Assembly (NCBI RefSeq): GCF_001308875.1
Contig: NZ_KQ465123.1
Coordinates: forward strand, 1 to 64,000
Reading direction: 5' to 3'
Length of the DNA: 64,000 bases
Source of the DNA: Lysinibacillus sp. ZYM-1
GTDB taxonomy: Bacteria; Bacillota; Bacilli; Bacillales_A; Planococcaceae
The position numbers and the translations under genes are program-made. The notes beneath the pieces are model-generated. The model was not told where the DNA came from. It searched no databases and worked only from the letters and a program-made list of their open reading frames with translations. Of this stretch, positions 62,766-64,000 are shown one piece after another (the first letter of the stretch is position 1; every line of letters starts with the position of its first letter).

Positions 62766-62808
62766 GAAAAAATCGCCTTTCCAACAACAATGGAAAAGGC
62801 GATTTTTT
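62766..62808. terminator. Bidirectional terminator
   Basis: AAAAATCGCCTTTCCA pairs with TGGAAAAGGCGATTTTT, with T-runs on both strands. It lies between gerC and the convergent MATE gene. Confidence 0.9.
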
Positions 62809-62809
62809 G

Positions 62810-64000
62810 TCATGCAACGGTCACTCTTTTTTGGACAAGCAGCAAGCGAATTAAAAGTGTAATTGCGCCAGTGGTTAATCCTGCAACAAGTCCAATCCAA
62901 TACCCAAATGGTCCCAAATCAGTGTGGGTTGCAAGGAGATAACCAACAGGCAAGCCGATGACCCAGTAAGAAATGATCGCCATGATAAATGTGATCATCA
63001 CGTCTTTATAACCTCTTAATGCTCCTTGTACAGGCGCTTGGATGGCATCAGATAGCTGGAAAATTGCTGCATAGACTAAAAATTGAACAGCATACTCGAT
63101 TACCTTGCTATCTGTTGTATACATGTGGGCAACAGGTTCACGGAGGATAAAGAGAATACAAGCAGAAATAAAGCTAAACAAGATGGCAGTACCAACACAA
63201 AGATAACTATAGATGCGCGCATCTCGCATGCGACCGGCACCAATCTCAAAGCCTACTAATATCGTAACACCCATTGAAATACTTAGGGGCACCATATAAA
63301 GCAGGGAAGTGAAATTGATTGCAATTTGATGGGCTGCAATAATAGATGTGCTAAAATTACTCATCATCATTGTGACGGCCGAAAAAATACTTGTTTCTGC
63401 GAATAACGAAATGCCAATCGGCACACCAATCAGTAAAATTTCCTTCCATCGTAACCATGCCGGCTTAGGCCAATTGTGAAACATATGAAAGCGTTCAAAA
63501 GGCACTCGTTTGGCAATAATCCAAACGGTAATCAAGAAAATCAGCCAGTATGTAATTGCAGTAGCTAACCCTGCTCCAATTCCACCAAGCTCTGGTGCTC
63601 CGAATTTCCCGAAAATAAAGATGTAATTCAGTACGATATTAATTGGTGTTGTCATTAAGGTAATGATCATCGTGACACGTGTTTGGCCGAGTGCATCAAT
63701 AAAACAACGCATGACAAAAAATAAAAATAGCGGTAAAAGGCCAGCACACATCGAATAGATGTAACCTTTTGCGATGTTATGTACAGGTGTTTCTAAACGC
63801 ATATTGCTAAGAATCCAATCGATGCCAAAGAAGAGTCCAATGAAAATGATGATGGACAATGTAATGGCTACATAAATGCCTTGCTGAACAGTCTTTTTCG
63901 CATCCATTTCCTTTTTTGCCCCAACAAGCTGGGAGACGATCGGTGTAATGGCAAGGAGAATGCCAGATAGCCCTGTATATATCGGCATCCAGATAGAGGA
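62810..64000 (-). CDS. MATE family efflux transporter (5' end outside window)
   Basis: At least 396 residues, open to the window edge: codons before the first in-window Met read SSIW, and the SIWMPIYTGLSGILLAITPI stretch corresponds to helix 2 of MATE proteins, so about 50 N-terminal residues are missing from view. Ten further hydrophobic segments follow, with QLVGAKKEMDAKK and ILVGFEIGAGRMRDA as half-repeat marks. It exports drugs or metabolites by ion exchange. It is not close to the MATE at 36544 in sequence. Confidence 0.92.
   Translation of the reverse strand, partial: SSIWMPIYTGLSGILLAITPIVSQLVGAKKEMDAKKTVQQGIYVAITLSIIIFIGLFFGIDWILSNMRLETPVHNIAKGYIYSMCAGLLPLFLFFVMRCFIDALGQTRVTMIITLMTTPINIVLNYIFIFGKFGAPELGGIGAGLATAITYWLIFLITVWIIAKRVPFERFHMFHNWPKPAWLRWKEILLIGVPIGISLFAETSIFSAVTMMMSNFSTSIIAAHQIAINFTSLLYMVPLSISMGVTILVGFEIGAGRMRDARIYSYLCVGTAILFSFISACILFILREPVAHMYTTDSKVIEYAVQFLVYAAIFQLSDAIQAPVQGALRGYKDVMITFIMAIISYWVIGLPVGYLLATHTDLGPFGYWIGLVAGLTTGAITLLIRLLLVQKRVTVA

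Overview
The window comes from a low-GC, spore-forming Firmicute of the Bacillaceae/Planococcaceae type, most like Lysinibacillus. Supporting this are AGGAGG-type ribosome binding sites, many T-tailed hairpin terminators, a complete gerA-gerB-gerC germinant receptor operon plus an orphan gerC, a YjcZ-type small spore protein, a collagen-like exosporium-type protein and a run of genes (hemolysin III, DHFR, DegV, YpmR-like, YpmS, MsrA, MsrB) that I recall lying close together in Bacillus genomes. The genus call is inference from family content; no rRNA or tRNA gene is present to test it.

Layout. 0-3.4 kb is accessory: the 3' end of a probably frameshifted gene, small membrane and lipoproteins, and a decayed lipoprotein start. 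3.4-9 kb holds two cobalamin riboswitches: the first precedes only a 42-codon ORF and a terminator, the second a BtuF-type B12-binding lipoprotein and a sulfite-reductase-like half-domain protein. A TetM/EF-G-like GTPase lies between them on the minus strand. 9-22.5 kb is mostly core: S9 peptidase, RlmI-like methyltransferase, esterase, DHFR, HIT protein, hemolysin III, DegV, SGNH lipoprotein, YpmS, MsrA/MsrB, chemotaxis receptor, YozE and DeoD. 22.5-36 kb is accessory: GNAT acetyltransferases, signal peptidase I, many tiny membrane proteins, the collagen-like gene, DUF421, a beta-lactamase-fold hydrolase and an orphan GerC lipoprotein. 36-49 kb holds transport and signalling genes: MATE, MFS, a 1019-residue double-kinase hybrid sensor, EamA/Lrp divergent pair, ArsR-glyoxalase operon and a stalk-domain protein. 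49-59 kb mixes core genes (FabZ, polysaccharide deacetylase, CtpB-like S41 protease, CobW GTPase, CAP-domain protein) with several broken genes. 59-64 kb is the gerABC operon and a second MATE gene cut by the window edge.

Most noteworthy. (1) Two unlinked copies (36377-36500 and 39847-39975) of a ~125-bp structured element, aligned without gaps over ~97 nt, ending in a terminator hairpin whose stem shows compensatory changes: a candidate undescribed small RNA family. (2) An ArsR gene whose consensus promoter places the transcript start on the ATG (leaderless), with a 17-nt operator filling the -35/-10 spacer. (3) A LysE-family gene whose segments are now shuffled and partly inverted. (4) Two genes in head-to-head orientation, a resolvase and a universal stress protein, both missing their 5' ends at one junction. 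(5) Short intergenic repeats: a 21-bp-period array, and a palindrome flanked by direct repeats. No CRISPR array, complete phage, intact transposon or obvious defence island was seen.
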